Shown here one piece after another: positions 19,036 through 27,913 of a stretch of 64,000 bases of DNA. The notes beneath the pieces were generated by a model, which saw only the letters and a list, made by a program, of their open reading frames with translations, was not told the origin of the DNA and did no database searches. The DNA lies in NCBI GenBank assembly GCA_946885915.1, contig CAMPHF010000005.1:1-64000 (forward strand). Direction: 5' to 3'. The stretch comes from an uncultured Idiomarina sp. Its GTDB lineage: Bacteria; Pseudomonadota; Gammaproteobacteria; Enterobacterales; Alteromonadaceae. The translations under genes and the position numbers were made by a program. How positions within the stretch are numbered: position 1 is the stretch's first letter; each line of letters opens with the position of its first letter.

Positions 19036-20652
19036 ATGAAATTGGTGCAAAAGCTTGTCATTTCTTTTGCGGTGATAGTGGCGCTGGTAGTCGGCCTAAT
19101 TGCGTTGGTGTTCAGCAGCCTTAATGAACTTGAGGATGCGACAGCGGTGACTGAGCATACTTATACCGTAATTGCCGAAGTGGAATCGATAAATCAGCAC
19201 ATGCTGAATATTCAAAATGGCCAACGTGGCTTTGCACTCACCGGTGACTATGACTTTTTGAATCCTTATGATCGCGGTACTGCCGATTTCGATGCGACGT
19301 TAGAAACTTTAACGCAGCTGACCAAAGATAACCCTGCCCAGCAGGCGCGGTTGGCGAGAATTAAAGAAACTTACGATAACTGGCTGTTCGGCCCGATTGT
19401 CGCGGTGATTGATGCGCGCGAAAGTGCCAGTGGTGACGCTGGTTTGCAAGCGGCGGCTGAAGTTGTTGCCGAAGGCGCTGGACGTGAAGGTCGGCAGCAG
19501 TTAAGCGATTTAATTGCCGAATTTACCGCCGCCGAGCAAGCTTTGCTGGCCGAGCGTCAAGCTTCGGCGGCAGCAACCTCGGCGATGACCATTACCTTAG
19601 TGTTGATTGGCGGCTTGGTTGTGGTGGTCGTCGCGATTGGTTCTGGTTACTTATTTAAGCGGCAGCTAGAAACGCGTCTAAACGCTGCGATGGTGGTGGC
19701 GACCGCGGTTGCAGACGGACGCTTAAATACCAACATCGATGAGGACGGTAACGACGAAATAGCTGAGTTGTTATCAGCATTAGCCAACATGCAAACCCAG
19801 CTTCGTCATATGATGAGCGAAATTAAGACCGCTGCGACCGAGCTATCAGGCTCTAGTCAGGCGGTGGCGAGTACGGCAGAGCAGTTGTCAGCTTCATCAG
19901 ACGAGCAAAGCAACGCGTCTGGTTCGATTGCCACTTCGGTGCAGGAGCTGAGCGCAAGTATTAATCACGTGTCTGATAATGCTAATGAAGCTAAGCACAT
20001 TGCCGTTGAATCAGGTTCTAATGCTGAGCAAAGCGCCAAAGTAATGGAGCAGATGGTATCGAGCATGAATCGCATTAATGAGGCGGTCCGCGCTGCGTCA
20101 GCCCAAGTTGTGGAATTGGGTAAACAGTCGGAGCAGATTAATTCGATTGTGAACGTGATCAAGTCGATTGCCGATCAAACTAACTTGCTGGCGTTGAACG
20201 CCGCCATTGAGGCAGCGCGGGCTGGTGAACAAGGTCGCGGCTTCTCAGTGGTTGCCGATGAAGTGCGCACCCTGGCGCAGCGTACTAGCGAATCTACGGG
20301 CGAAATTGAAGTTATGGTGGGCCGTATTCAACAAGGTACACAAAGCACTGTGCAACAAATGGAGCGCGGTGTTGATGAAGTGGAAGAAGGCGTCGAATTA
20401 GCCGGAAAAACGGGCGTTGCTATCCGTGAAATACGGGAGAGCTTCGAGCGTGTGCTTACCGTGGTTGAGGATATTAGCAACGCACTACAAGAGCAGACAC
20501 AAGCCAGTGGCGAAGTGGCGAAGCATGTTGAACGCTTCTCTGGTATGGCCGAGCAGAATAAAGAAGCGACGCAACATACCAGTGCCACAGCGCATCAACT
20601 ACAAGCGTTATCAGAGCAGTTGCAACGGGCCGTATCGCGCTTTAGCATCTAG
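19036..20652 (+). CDS. methyl-accepting chemotaxis protein with CHASE3 sensor domain
   Basis: A 538-residue chemoreceptor. TM1 (about 5-29) and TM2 (about 182-204) flank a periplasmic helical domain whose [14 protein letters not shown] motif is typical of CHASE3. A HAMP linker and a long coiled-coil signalling domain follow, with the conserved hairpin tip ([20 protein letters not shown] and [15 protein letters not shown]) that contacts CheA/CheW. There is no C-terminal NWETF-type pentapeptide. I chose the ATG at 19036 because AAGGA lies 8 bases upstream; an in-frame GTG at 19015 has no such site. The ligand is unknown. It is followed by pldA, 27 bases downstream. Confidence 0.92.
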   Translation: MKLVQKLVISFAVIVALVVGLIALVFSSLNELEDATAVTEHTYTVIAEVESINQHMLNIQNGQRGFALTGDYDFLNPYDRGTADFDATLETLTQLTKDNPAQQARLARIKETYDNWLFGPIVAVIDARESASGDAGLQAAAEVVAEGAGREGRQQLSDLIAEFTAAEQALLAERQASAAATSAMTITLVLIGGLVVVVVAIGSGYLFKRQLETRLNAAMVVATAVADGRLNTNIDEDGNDEIAELLSALANMQTQLRHMMSEIKTAATELSGSSQAVASTAEQLSASSDEQSNASGSIATSVQELSASINHVSDNANEAKHIAVESGSNAEQSAKVMEQMVSSMNRINEAVRAASAQVVELGKQSEQINSIVNVIKSIADQTNLLALNAAIEAARAGEQGRGFSVVADEVRTLAQRTSESTGEIEVMVGRIQQGTQSTVQQMERGVDEVEEGVELAGKTGVAIREIRESFERVLTVVEDISNALQEQTQASGEVAKHVERFSGMAEQNKEATQHTSATAHQLQALSEQLQRAVSRFSI

Positions 20653-20679
20653 GTTTGCAAGCCAAGGGGTAATTACAGC

Positions 20680-21606
20680 ATGGCAAATCGTTGGTTAAAA
20701 CAGGCAGCAGCAATGCTGCCTGTTTACGTTGGTTTAGTCGCCATATCGACAGCGGCTGTGGCGGCCGACCGCCCACAACAAGAAGTCGATAACCCAATGC
20801 AGCAAGAGGTATTTACTGCTGAGGCCGAGCTACCACCAGAAGTTATTTTTAGTGAATGGCAATTACCTGAAGGTGAAGAAGAGCCAGCCCTTAGTATTAA
20901 TGAACCTATGTACTTTGTGGTCGGCAGTAATGCGGATGGTAGCGGCGATCTGAAGGCTAGATTTCAGATTAGCTTTAAATATCGCATGTTCTCAGAAGAA
21001 GGCTGGTTCACCCAAAAATTACCCTGGTTAGACTTAGAGCACTTTCACTTAGGCTATACCCAAACCTCATTATGGAACCTTTCAGCTGAGTCTAAGCCAT
21101 TTGAGGATACCAGTTACCGGCCAACATTCTTTTGGGAGTATCAAACACCACAGTACAGTTTGTTGCCTGATTATTGGCGATTTGGCTATGAACATGAGTC
21201 AAACGGTCAAGCGGGTGTCGCCTCGCGCAGTATCGATTCGCTGTTTATTCAACCTGCATGGGCCTGGCGTTGGGCGGATGAAACCATTCTCGTCGCACCG
21301 CGTTTATCTGCTTATGTGAACAAGGGTACAGAGAACGAAGATATCATTGATTATCGTGGCGCCGCGGAAGTTACCGTTCGATACGGCAGCGAAGATAGCT
21401 TTTTAGCGTCGTTAAACACGCGTTATGGATTGGCGAATAAAGGTAGCTTGCAGTTAGATTTGTCCTATCCGATTCGGCAGAAAATCTTCAGCCGAGCCGG
21501 CGGTTATGTGTATTTGCAGCTGTTTCACGGCTACGGCGAGAGCTTACTCACCTACGATCAAAAAGAAGACCTCCGAATTCGAATTGGGTTTGCCATTGTT
21601 CGATGA
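20680..21606 (+). CDS. pldA: outer-membrane phospholipase A
   Basis: A 308-residue protein with a signal peptide (to about residue 28, VAA) and a C-terminal beta-barrel ending in Phe-Ala-Ile-Val-Arg. The catalytic strand reads GYEHESNGQ with H172 and S174, matching His142 and Ser144 of E. coli OMPLA. The position matching Asn156 is Asp (D186 in SRSID), while the Ser of the calcium site (S182) is kept. The enzyme hydrolyses surface-exposed phospholipids when it dimerises with calcium, helping outer-membrane lipid asymmetry, a task shared with the Mla system at the end of this window. The stop codon lies in a 13-bp tandem duplication. Confidence 0.93.
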   Translation: MANRWLKQAAAMLPVYVGLVAISTAAVAADRPQQEVDNPMQQEVFTAEAELPPEVIFSEWQLPEGEEEPALSINEPMYFVVGSNADGSGDLKARFQISFKYRMFSEEGWFTQKLPWLDLEHFHLGYTQTSLWNLSAESKPFEDTSYRPTFFWEYQTPQYSLLPDYWRFGYEHESNGQAGVASRSIDSLFIQPAWAWRWADETILVAPRLSAYVNKGTENEDIIDYRGAAEVTVRYGSEDSFLASLNTRYGLANKGSLQLDLSYPIRQKIFSRAGGYVYLQLFHGYGESLLTYDQKEDLRIRIGFAIVR

Positions 21607-21620
21607 CATTGTTCGATGAC
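21595..21620 (+). repeat. 13-bp tandem duplication at the pldA stop codon
   Basis: ATTGTTCGATGAC occurs twice back to back (21595-21607 and 21608-21620). The first copy contains the last codons and TGA stop of pldA; the second is untranslated. A TATAAT hexamer follows at 21623-21628, about 100 bases before mshI, but no well-spaced -35 is seen. Confidence 0.9.
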
Positions 21621-21724
21621 GTTATAATAAGCGCGCGTTAAAAAAATGTGGGTTAAATTGTGGTCAATGACACGTTCAGGCGGCATAATATCCCCATAAA
21701 CATAATAACGAGCGCTAGGTTTAC

Positions 21725-22687
21725 ATGTTCACTTGGCTTCGCCGCACCCAAAGACAGCACCAACGCTTGCTGGCCTTGAGCGTATCTGCTCAACGGGTCG
21801 GCATTGTGGTGATCGAACAACGAAGCCCTCAGCAACCGCCTAGTGTGGTGTTGAATGATGCTGAAACCTGCCCCCCAAAACAACTATTTGCGACCTTACA
21901 GCAGCTATTACAAAAGTATAAACGACTGCTTGCAGCAGAGATGCCTTGTCAGCTGATTTTGGCTGCGGATTACTATCAAACCGTCACTATTGATCGACCG
22001 CGGCTTGAAGGTGAGGAGCTACAAACCGGGCTGCGTTTTGCGGTGCGGGAGTTGGTGAACCTCTCACCTACCCAAATTATTGCCGATTACTACGACTACC
22101 CATTGCAAGTGGCCGGTGCCGATAAAATTCAAGTGGTAGTAGCGGACCAAGCCAAACTGCAGCCGTTGGTTGATATGGTGCTGGCGCATGGACTGGCACT
22201 GCAGAGTATTAGTACCGCGGAGTTGGCGATTGCGCGGTTTAGTGCCGATCATACCGAACCTTTCATGTTGTTATCGCAAACCCCAGGCGAGCCCTTGCTG
22301 TTGCAAATTATGGCGCAGCAGCAGGTGTTTTTATCGCGCCAAGTAAGAGGTATGGAGTTTCTCACCGGGGTAAGTCTTGATGAGTTAAAACTCGGCGCGT
22401 TGGATAATCTTATGGTTGAGTTACAGCGCTCGCTAGATTATTACCAAGCGCAATTACGCCAACCGTCACTGCGCCAGATCATCACCGCATTACCGCTATC
22501 CACGCCAGTGCAAACCGAAGTGAATCGGCAACTACAAGAAGCACTTGGGGTGGAGAGTCGCGCCGGTGTGTATCCTGCCTGGTGTCAAGAACTAGCCATT
22601 GGCGACTACACGGATTTAGCGGTGTTAGGTGGCAGTTTATTGCTCGCCGATGCGCGGTTTGGTCGTGGTGAGGAGAGCGCCGTATGA
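21725..22687 (+). CDS. mshI: MSHA biogenesis protein MshI (PilM-like)
   Basis: A 320-residue protein, probably the cytoplasmic actin-like platform component of the MSHA type IV pilus, equivalent to PilM. It lacks an obvious membrane helix. The assignment rests mainly on position: first gene of the operon, overlapping by ATGA the PilN-like gene that follows. It corresponds to the N-terminal half of one-piece MshI proteins. The operon begins here, so mshH (a csrD-like gene upstream of mshI in Vibrio and Shewanella) is absent from this site. Confidence 0.8.
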   Translation: MFTWLRRTQRQHQRLLALSVSAQRVGIVVIEQRSPQQPPSVVLNDAETCPPKQLFATLQQLLQKYKRLLAAEMPCQLILAADYYQTVTIDRPRLEGEELQTGLRFAVRELVNLSPTQIIADYYDYPLQVAGADKIQVVVADQAKLQPLVDMVLAHGLALQSISTAELAIARFSADHTEPFMLLSQTPGEPLLLQIMAQQQVFLSRQVRGMEFLTGVSLDELKLGALDNLMVELQRSLDYYQAQLRQPSLRQIITALPLSTPVQTEVNRQLQEALGVESRAGVYPAWCQELAIGDYTDLAVLGGSLLLADARFGRGEESAV

Positions 22688-23319
22688 AGACGGTCGTTAA
22701 CCTTTATGTTGCCGCTCTGCAGCCGGTACAACGCCGATTTACGCTGGGGCGCAGTGTATTTGGCTTGAGCTTAATGTTGGCAGTATTGTTGTTGGCAGGG
22801 TTGGGATTGCAAGTTGCGTTGCAACGCGCCCAAACTAATTTAGCGCAAGTACAAACTGAGCTTGCAACGCAACGTGAGCAGGTTCAGCAACTTACCACTA
22901 GTTTACAACAGCGCCGTGGCGACCCGGTCCTTGCAACTCAGCTGGCCGACACACAAACGTCGATTACCCGGGCAGAACGCGTGTTAACCCTCCTTGATCA
23001 GCAAAGTGTGGCGACCTCAACTAGTTATGCCACTTTACTCACTGATATTGCGATGATTGCGCCCGGTGAGTTGTGGCTGACTGAAATTCGCGCGCGCGAT
23101 GCGCAATTGGGTTTTGCAGGACTCACCGAGGATGCTGCTGCGTTACCGCGTTGGATGGCAACATTTGATTCACGGCCGAGTTTACGGGCGCGTCAATTTG
23201 CTATTTTTGCGTTGCGCGAGAACGACCAAGGTTTATTGCAATTTGAGCTACAAAGTGAACGAATGACAGCTCCCAGCCGAACGTCGTCAGCTGGCTCCGC
23301 AGCAGGAGCGCAGCCATGA
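22684..23319 (+). CDS. mshI2: MSHA biogenesis protein MshI2 (PilN-like)
   Basis: A 211-residue inner-membrane protein with one N-terminal membrane helix (about 25-45, FGLSLMLAVLLLAGLG), a coiled-coil segment (about 47-80) and a small periplasmic domain. This is the layout of PilN/GspL C-terminal-type alignment proteins that link the cytoplasmic platform to the periplasm. It overlaps mshI and mshJ by 4 bases at each end, indicating translational coupling. Family assignment is by architecture and order. Confidence 0.75.
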   Translation: MKTVVNLYVAALQPVQRRFTLGRSVFGLSLMLAVLLLAGLGLQVALQRAQTNLAQVQTELATQREQVQQLTTSLQQRRGDPVLATQLADTQTSITRAERVLTLLDQQSVATSTSYATLLTDIAMIAPGELWLTEIRARDAQLGFAGLTEDAAALPRWMATFDSRPSLRARQFAIFALRENDQGLLQFELQSERMTAPSRTSSAGSAAGAQP

Positions 23320-23984
23320 GTACTAATATCAACGCGCGCTGGCGCACATATAGCGATGCTTTTTATGCGCTGCCGCGAGGCCGCCGTGCATTTTGGATTG
23401 GCTTAATCGGGTTGGCGTTTACGTTTTTACTCGTCAATCAGTGGTTACTACCGAATTGGCAGGCGTTGCAACTAACCCAGCAACAGCAGCAGCAGGCGAA
23501 TCGAGATTTAACCCAAACTGTGGCGCTGGTTGGGCAAACCCAACAAGCCTTAATGGGCGATCCGAATGCCGCACTGCGTCGTCAAGTTGAGTTTGCTGAA
23601 CAGCGACTGACCCAATTACAACAACGAATTCAAGCGCAAACCGCCTACGTAAGTGCGCGCGATAACCGTGCATTATTAGAGGCATTACTGGGTGCTGCGA
23701 CCGAAGTAGAAGTGATGACAGCAGAAGCGCTAGCAGCACAGCCATTGGTGCTCGAGCCTAATGCGAGCGAACCGGGAGCCGGTAGTGGCATATTCCAGCA
23801 TGTGTTGCGGGTCGTGATCCGCGGCGACTATGCAGCGGTTAACGACTATTTTAATCAATTAGAAGCGCTACCCTGGTCGTTTCAATGGTCCCGGTTAGAT
23901 TATCAGGTGGTCGATTATCCGACTGCCGAGGTAGAGTTTGAAATTTACACCTTAAGTTTGGATGCTGATTATGTTGGGGTTTAA
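23316..23984 (+). CDS. mshJ: MSHA biogenesis protein MshJ (PilO-like)
   Basis: A 222-residue bitopic protein. A short cytoplasmic head is followed by a membrane helix (about 26-46, FWIGLIGLAFTFLLVNQWLL), a Gln-rich coiled coil (about 50-105) and a C-terminal ferredoxin-like domain, as in PilO/GspM. It should pair with MshI2 in the alignment subcomplex between the inner-membrane platform and the secretin. Its 3' end overlaps mshK by 23 bases. Confidence 0.78.
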   Translation: MSTNINARWRTYSDAFYALPRGRRAFWIGLIGLAFTFLLVNQWLLPNWQALQLTQQQQQQANRDLTQTVALVGQTQQALMGDPNAALRRQVEFAEQRLTQLQQRIQAQTAYVSARDNRALLEALLGAATEVEVMTAEALAAQPLVLEPNASEPGAGSGIFQHVLRVVIRGDYAAVNDYFNQLEALPWSFQWSRLDYQVVDYPTAEVEFEIYTLSLDADYVGV

Positions 23985-24333
23985 GCGCTTAGGCTTTGCC
24001 GGCGTACTACTGCTGGTGGTTAGTGCTGGTAACAGTCTTATTGTGAGTGCGCAGCAACTAGATCCAACTCGCCCGCCGCAACAAGCGGGGCAGGCACTAC
24101 CGGCCCAACAGCCATTGCAACTGACCATGATTCAGTCACAAGTTGCTGAGCCATGGGCATTAGTAAATGGTCAACGGGTACGCGTCGGTGATACTGTGGC
24201 GGGTTATCAGGTGATGCAGGTCGGGGCGGCCAGCGTGCTATTGCAACCGATTCAAGCTCAACCGGGAACTACAGCGGCAGTTACGCTCACGTTGTTTCCC
24301 GCAATTAAACAACCCAGCGAGCAAGGAGGCTAG
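23962..24333 (+). CDS. mshK: MSHA biogenesis protein MshK (PilP/GspC-like)
   Basis: A small protein (123 residues) with a signal-like hydrophobic N-terminus and a motif LDPTRPPQ followed by a short beta domain (WALVNGQRVRVGDTVAGYQV), as in the homology region of PilP/GspC proteins that contact the secretin. The start may be the ATG at 23962 or the in-frame ATG at 23971; both lie inside the end of mshJ. It is 2 bases from mshL, its likely partner. Confidence 0.78.
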   Translation: MLIMLGFKRLGFAGVLLLVVSAGNSLIVSAQQLDPTRPPQQAGQALPAQQPLQLTMIQSQVAEPWALVNGQRVRVGDTVAGYQVMQVGAASVLLQPIQAQPGTTAAVTLTLFPAIKQPSEQGG

Positions 24334-24335
24334 TC

Positions 24336-26009
24336 ATGAAAGTAGTAAAATTTGTCCCCATCAGTCTCGCTATTTGTGCGCTGTTAAGCGCCTGCGCACA
24401 TCAGCCAGAACGCAAACCAGTAGAAGCCCAAGCCGCGTTAGCAGCGGATATGGCACGGCCCCCATTGGCGGCGCCCGATGCATTGCCTCCTGAGGTGCTG
24501 CAGGATTTACAACTGAGCTCGGAGCAGGCAACTGCTGAAGCTGAGCGCTTGTTGGCAGAGCCACGGTTTAGCGTGCAGGCTAAGCAAGTACCGGCCACCG
24601 ACTTTTTCGCCAGCCTAGTAGCAGATTCACCTTACAGTGTGGTGGTACATCCGGATGTGAACGGCGCCATTAGTATGAATGTGAAAGATGTGACCGTGGC
24701 TGAGGCGCTCGCCATTACGCAAGATATTTATGGTTACGATATTCGCCAAAATGGCCGCATTATTCGGGTATTTCCGGCGGGCTTACGCAGCGAAACCATT
24801 ACCTTGGACTATTTATCGTTGCGCCGGATAGGTATGTCGCAAACTAGTGTCAGTGGCGGCGGCGTAAAAGACGAAGACCGCAATAATCAATTGAGTAACG
24901 GCCTAGGCAATAACCTTGGGGCGAACCAATTGGCGGGTCAGGGTGGTCTTGCGGGTCAGCAGGGTGCGCTGGGTAGTCCATTTGGTGGGTTGGGGATGCA
25001 GAATAATGGCAGTTCTGTCACCAGCCAATCAGAAACCGATCTGTGGCGAGATTTAAAAGAAGTGCTGCAAGGGATTATTGGCGACAGCGATGGCCGCCGA
25101 GTAGTGGTGTCACCTCAGGCTGGCCTAGTCACGGTGACGGCTTTGCCCGGTGAAATTCGAGCTGTGCGAGAGTTTTTGAGTGTGGCCGAAGAACGTTTGC
25201 AGCGCCAAGTTATTCTCGAGGCGCGGATTATTGAAGTCACCCTAAACGATGAGTACCAGCAAGGTATTAATTGGCAGGATGTGCTGGGCAGTATTGGCAG
25301 TACCTCAATTAGTTATGGGTTAACTGGCGGCATATCCAACGCGGCAAACTCACTGGGTGGGGTATTTGGCATCACTATTTCTGATGCTAATTTCAATGGC
25401 GTGATCCAGCTGCTGCAAACCCAAGGTAACGTACAAGTGCTATCGAACCCAAGGGTATCGGCGTCTAATAACCAAAAAGCAGTGATTAAAATTGGTGAGG
25501 ATGAGTACTTTGTGACTGATGTGTCGACCACCACGGTGACGGGTACGGCAACCACCTCAACGCCAAACATTGAGCTTACGCCGTTTTTCTCCGGCATTTC
25601 GCTCGATGTAACGCCACAAATTAGCGCCAATGGTGAAGTGATATTGCATGTGCATCCATCGGTTGTTGAAACCACCGAGCAGGAAAAAGTGATTCAGCTG
25701 AACGACGATGAATTCATTCTGCCACTGGCACAAAGCAACATTCGTGAGAGCGATACTATTGTAAGAGCCCGCAACGGTGAAGTTGTGGTGCTAGGCGGCT
25801 TAATGCAAACCACTTACACCGATCGCGAAGCCAAAGCACCTGTGCTTGGCGATATTCCAGTACTGGGTAATTTATTTAAGAGCAAACAACGCATTGAGCA
25901 GAAAAAAGAGCTTATTATTTTACTACGCCCAACCGTGATTGGGGTTGATACTTGGCGTGAAGAACTTGAGCGCTCTAGTGATGTGTTAAAAAGCTGGTAT
26001 CCGGACTAA
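24336..26009 (+). CDS. mshL: MSHA pilus secretin MshL
   Basis: A 557-residue outer-membrane secretin through which the pilus exits. The signal peptide ends in a lipobox (LLSAC), so it is likely a lipoprotein that can be piloted to the outer membrane by itself. A secretin/STN N-domain (about 80-140) is followed by a Gly/Asn/Gln-rich linker (about 185-235) and the C-terminal secretin domain, with VVLGGLMQ and PVLGDIPVLGNLF signatures. A strong AGGAGG precedes the ATG. It lies directly after its periplasmic partner MshK. Confidence 0.94.
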   Translation: MKVVKFVPISLAICALLSACAHQPERKPVEAQAALAADMARPPLAAPDALPPEVLQDLQLSSEQATAEAERLLAEPRFSVQAKQVPATDFFASLVADSPYSVVVHPDVNGAISMNVKDVTVAEALAITQDIYGYDIRQNGRIIRVFPAGLRSETITLDYLSLRRIGMSQTSVSGGGVKDEDRNNQLSNGLGNNLGANQLAGQGGLAGQQGALGSPFGGLGMQNNGSSVTSQSETDLWRDLKEVLQGIIGDSDGRRVVVSPQAGLVTVTALPGEIRAVREFLSVAEERLQRQVILEARIIEVTLNDEYQQGINWQDVLGSIGSTSISYGLTGGISNAANSLGGVFGITISDANFNGVIQLLQTQGNVQVLSNPRVSASNNQKAVIKIGEDEYFVTDVSTTTVTGTATTSTPNIELTPFFSGISLDVTPQISANGEVILHVHPSVVETTEQEKVIQLNDDEFILPLAQSNIRESDTIVRARNGEVVVLGGLMQTTYTDREAKAPVLGDIPVLGNLFKSKQRIEQKKELIILLRPTVIGVDTWREELERSSDVLKSWYPD

Positions 26010-26015
26010 CGACTG

Positions 26016-26987
26016 ATGTATTTGTACCATTATGGGTTACGTGAGCTGCCGTTTACGCTGACGCCAAATACCGAGTTCTACTGTGATTTAGCCGGCCACC
26101 ATGCCGCGCTAGAGGTGCTGACGACCGCGCTGAAAACCGGTGAGGGCTTTATTAAAGTCGTGGGTGAGGTGGGAACCGGCAAAACCTTGCTATGTCGTAA
26201 GTTGTTGAATGAAATTCCGGATTTTTTTGTTACGGTTTATATTCCCAATCCGTATTTAGACCCCCAAGAATTGCGTGAAGCCATTGCGGCGGAACTGCAA
26301 ATCGATACCCAAGCTGACTATTCAAGTCAGCAGCTCACTAAGCTCATTCAGCAACGTCTATTAGAAATTAATCGTGCCGGGCAATCGGTGGTGATTATTC
26401 TAGATGAAGCCCAAGCTTTGCCGAGTGAGAGCCTAGAGGCTTTGCGGTTATTCTCTAACTTAGAAACCGAACGCCGCAAGCTGGTGCACTTAGTGTTATT
26501 TGGTCAACCTGAACTAGATGAAAAGTTAGCGGAAAAAGTGCATCGCCAACTACGTCAGCGGATTACTTTCTCCTACCAATTGGGGGCGATGTCGGAAGCT
26601 GAAGTGGCGACTTACATTTCGCACCGCTTGCATGTCGCTGGCTATCGAGGCCCGGCAATTATGCCAGCTGCGGTGGTGCGTGCGATTTATCAGGCCAGCC
26701 GAGGTATTCCCCGGCTGGTGAACGTACTGTGCCATAAAGTGCTCTTGCTGTGCTTTGGTGAGGGTGTGCATCAAGTAAAAGTTGCGCACGTTCGCAATGC
26801 CGCGGTAGATACAGAAGACGCTTCGGAGTTATCGCGTTGGCGCTGGAAGTGGGCGTTTGGTGGCTTGCTGTTGCTTGCTATCTTGTTGGGCGCCGGTTAT
26901 GTACTCGACGCCGATTGGCGGGCTGCGATCGCTTGGTTGCCGCAATGGTTGCTGCAATCGATAGCGCTGGATGAGGCACTCACATGA
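26016..26987 (+). CDS. mshM: MSHA biogenesis ATPase MshM (ExeA-like)
   Basis: A 323-residue AAA-type ATPase with Walker A GEVGTGKT (about 51-58), Walker B VVIILDEAQ (about 126-134), and one membrane helix near the C-terminus (about 281-299). It is related to ExeA/GspA, which helps the secretin cross the peptidoglycan. No clear peptidoglycan-binding domain follows the helix, since the protein ends about 25 residues later. It overlaps mshN by 4 bases (ATGA). Confidence 0.9.
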   Translation: MYLYHYGLRELPFTLTPNTEFYCDLAGHHAALEVLTTALKTGEGFIKVVGEVGTGKTLLCRKLLNEIPDFFVTVYIPNPYLDPQELREAIAAELQIDTQADYSSQQLTKLIQQRLLEINRAGQSVVIILDEAQALPSESLEALRLFSNLETERRKLVHLVLFGQPELDEKLAEKVHRQLRQRITFSYQLGAMSEAEVATYISHRLHVAGYRGPAIMPAAVVRAIYQASRGIPRLVNVLCHKVLLLCFGEGVHQVKVAHVRNAAVDTEDASELSRWRWKWAFGGLLLLAILLGAGYVLDADWRAAIAWLPQWLLQSIALDEALT

Positions 26988-27913
26988 GTGTGATCAACCG
27001 TATGCTGCGCGATTTAGATGCGCGCCAACAGCGCCCAGCCACTGCTGCGCCAATGGCCGCTATTGCACCACGTCCGCGTTCGATGTGGGGATGGGTGCTT
27101 GGTGTGCTTATCGCTGCGTTAATCGGGTTTGGCGCTTGGTATTGGTGGCAGAGTGATGATGCTGCTCCGCGAACCGAAGTTCAGCTGCCAGCTAGCGTGG
27201 TATCGAGTACGCCTGAGTCTGCTGAGGTGGCGCCGACAACCGCAGCCGAACCCGAACCACAACCGGTCATGAAAGTAGAGCGGCGCCAATTAACCCCAGC
27301 CGAACTCATTGCCAGATACCAGCAACAAGCGCGCGAAGAGCAGGCGCGCGGGGCGTTGGAAACCGCGGCCGAGCGTTATCAGCAAATTTTAGCCCTAGCG
27401 CCCAAGCACACCGAAACTCGCCAACAATTAGCGGCACTTTGGTATGGGCAGGGCTATGGTTCTCGTAGTGTTGCGTTATTACGCGAGGGTTTGAGCTTAA
27501 GCGCTAATGATACTGAGGCGAATGTGGCGTTGGCGCTTACCTTAGCCCGAATTCATGAACGCTTAGCGCAGCCTGAACAAGCTTATGCGGTATTGCAAAG
27601 GTCAACGCTTACCCAGCCCAACATACCTGCGGTGATAGATACTTTAGCATTGCGTGCGGAACTAGCACGACAGTTAGGCCAGTATCAGCAAGCCGTTGCT
27701 GACTATCAGCAATTGCTCACGTGGCAGCCAAGCCAAGCGCGCTGGTATTTAGCGCAAGCGGTTGCCTATGAGCAATTGGCGCAATGGCCAGCGGCGCGAA
27801 TGAGTTACCAGCAAGCACAACAGCAAGCCGGTTTATCCGTTCAAAGCTACGAATTTATTGCGACGCGAATTGCAGCCATTAATCAACAGCTCGATCGCGA
27901 GGAGGGTTTGTAA
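26984..27913 (+). CDS. mshN: MSHA biogenesis protein MshN (TPR)
   Basis: A 309-residue bitopic protein: a short cytoplasmic segment beginning MSVINRMLRDLDAR, a membrane helix (about 34-55, tryptophan-rich), a Pro/Glu-rich spacer, and tetratricopeptide repeats (about 105-300). The N-terminal motif is characteristic of MshN. Its role in assembly is not well defined; the repeats suggest a periplasmic scaffold. It shares one base with the start of mshE. Confidence 0.85.
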   Translation: MSVINRMLRDLDARQQRPATAAPMAAIAPRPRSMWGWVLGVLIAALIGFGAWYWWQSDDAAPRTEVQLPASVVSSTPESAEVAPTTAAEPEPQPVMKVERRQLTPAELIARYQQQAREEQARGALETAAERYQQILALAPKHTETRQQLAALWYGQGYGSRSVALLREGLSLSANDTEANVALALTLARIHERLAQPEQAYAVLQRSTLTQPNIPAVIDTLALRAELARQLGQYQQAVADYQQLLTWQPSQARWYLAQAVAYEQLAQWPAARMSYQQAQQQAGLSVQSYEFIATRIAAINQQLDREEGL

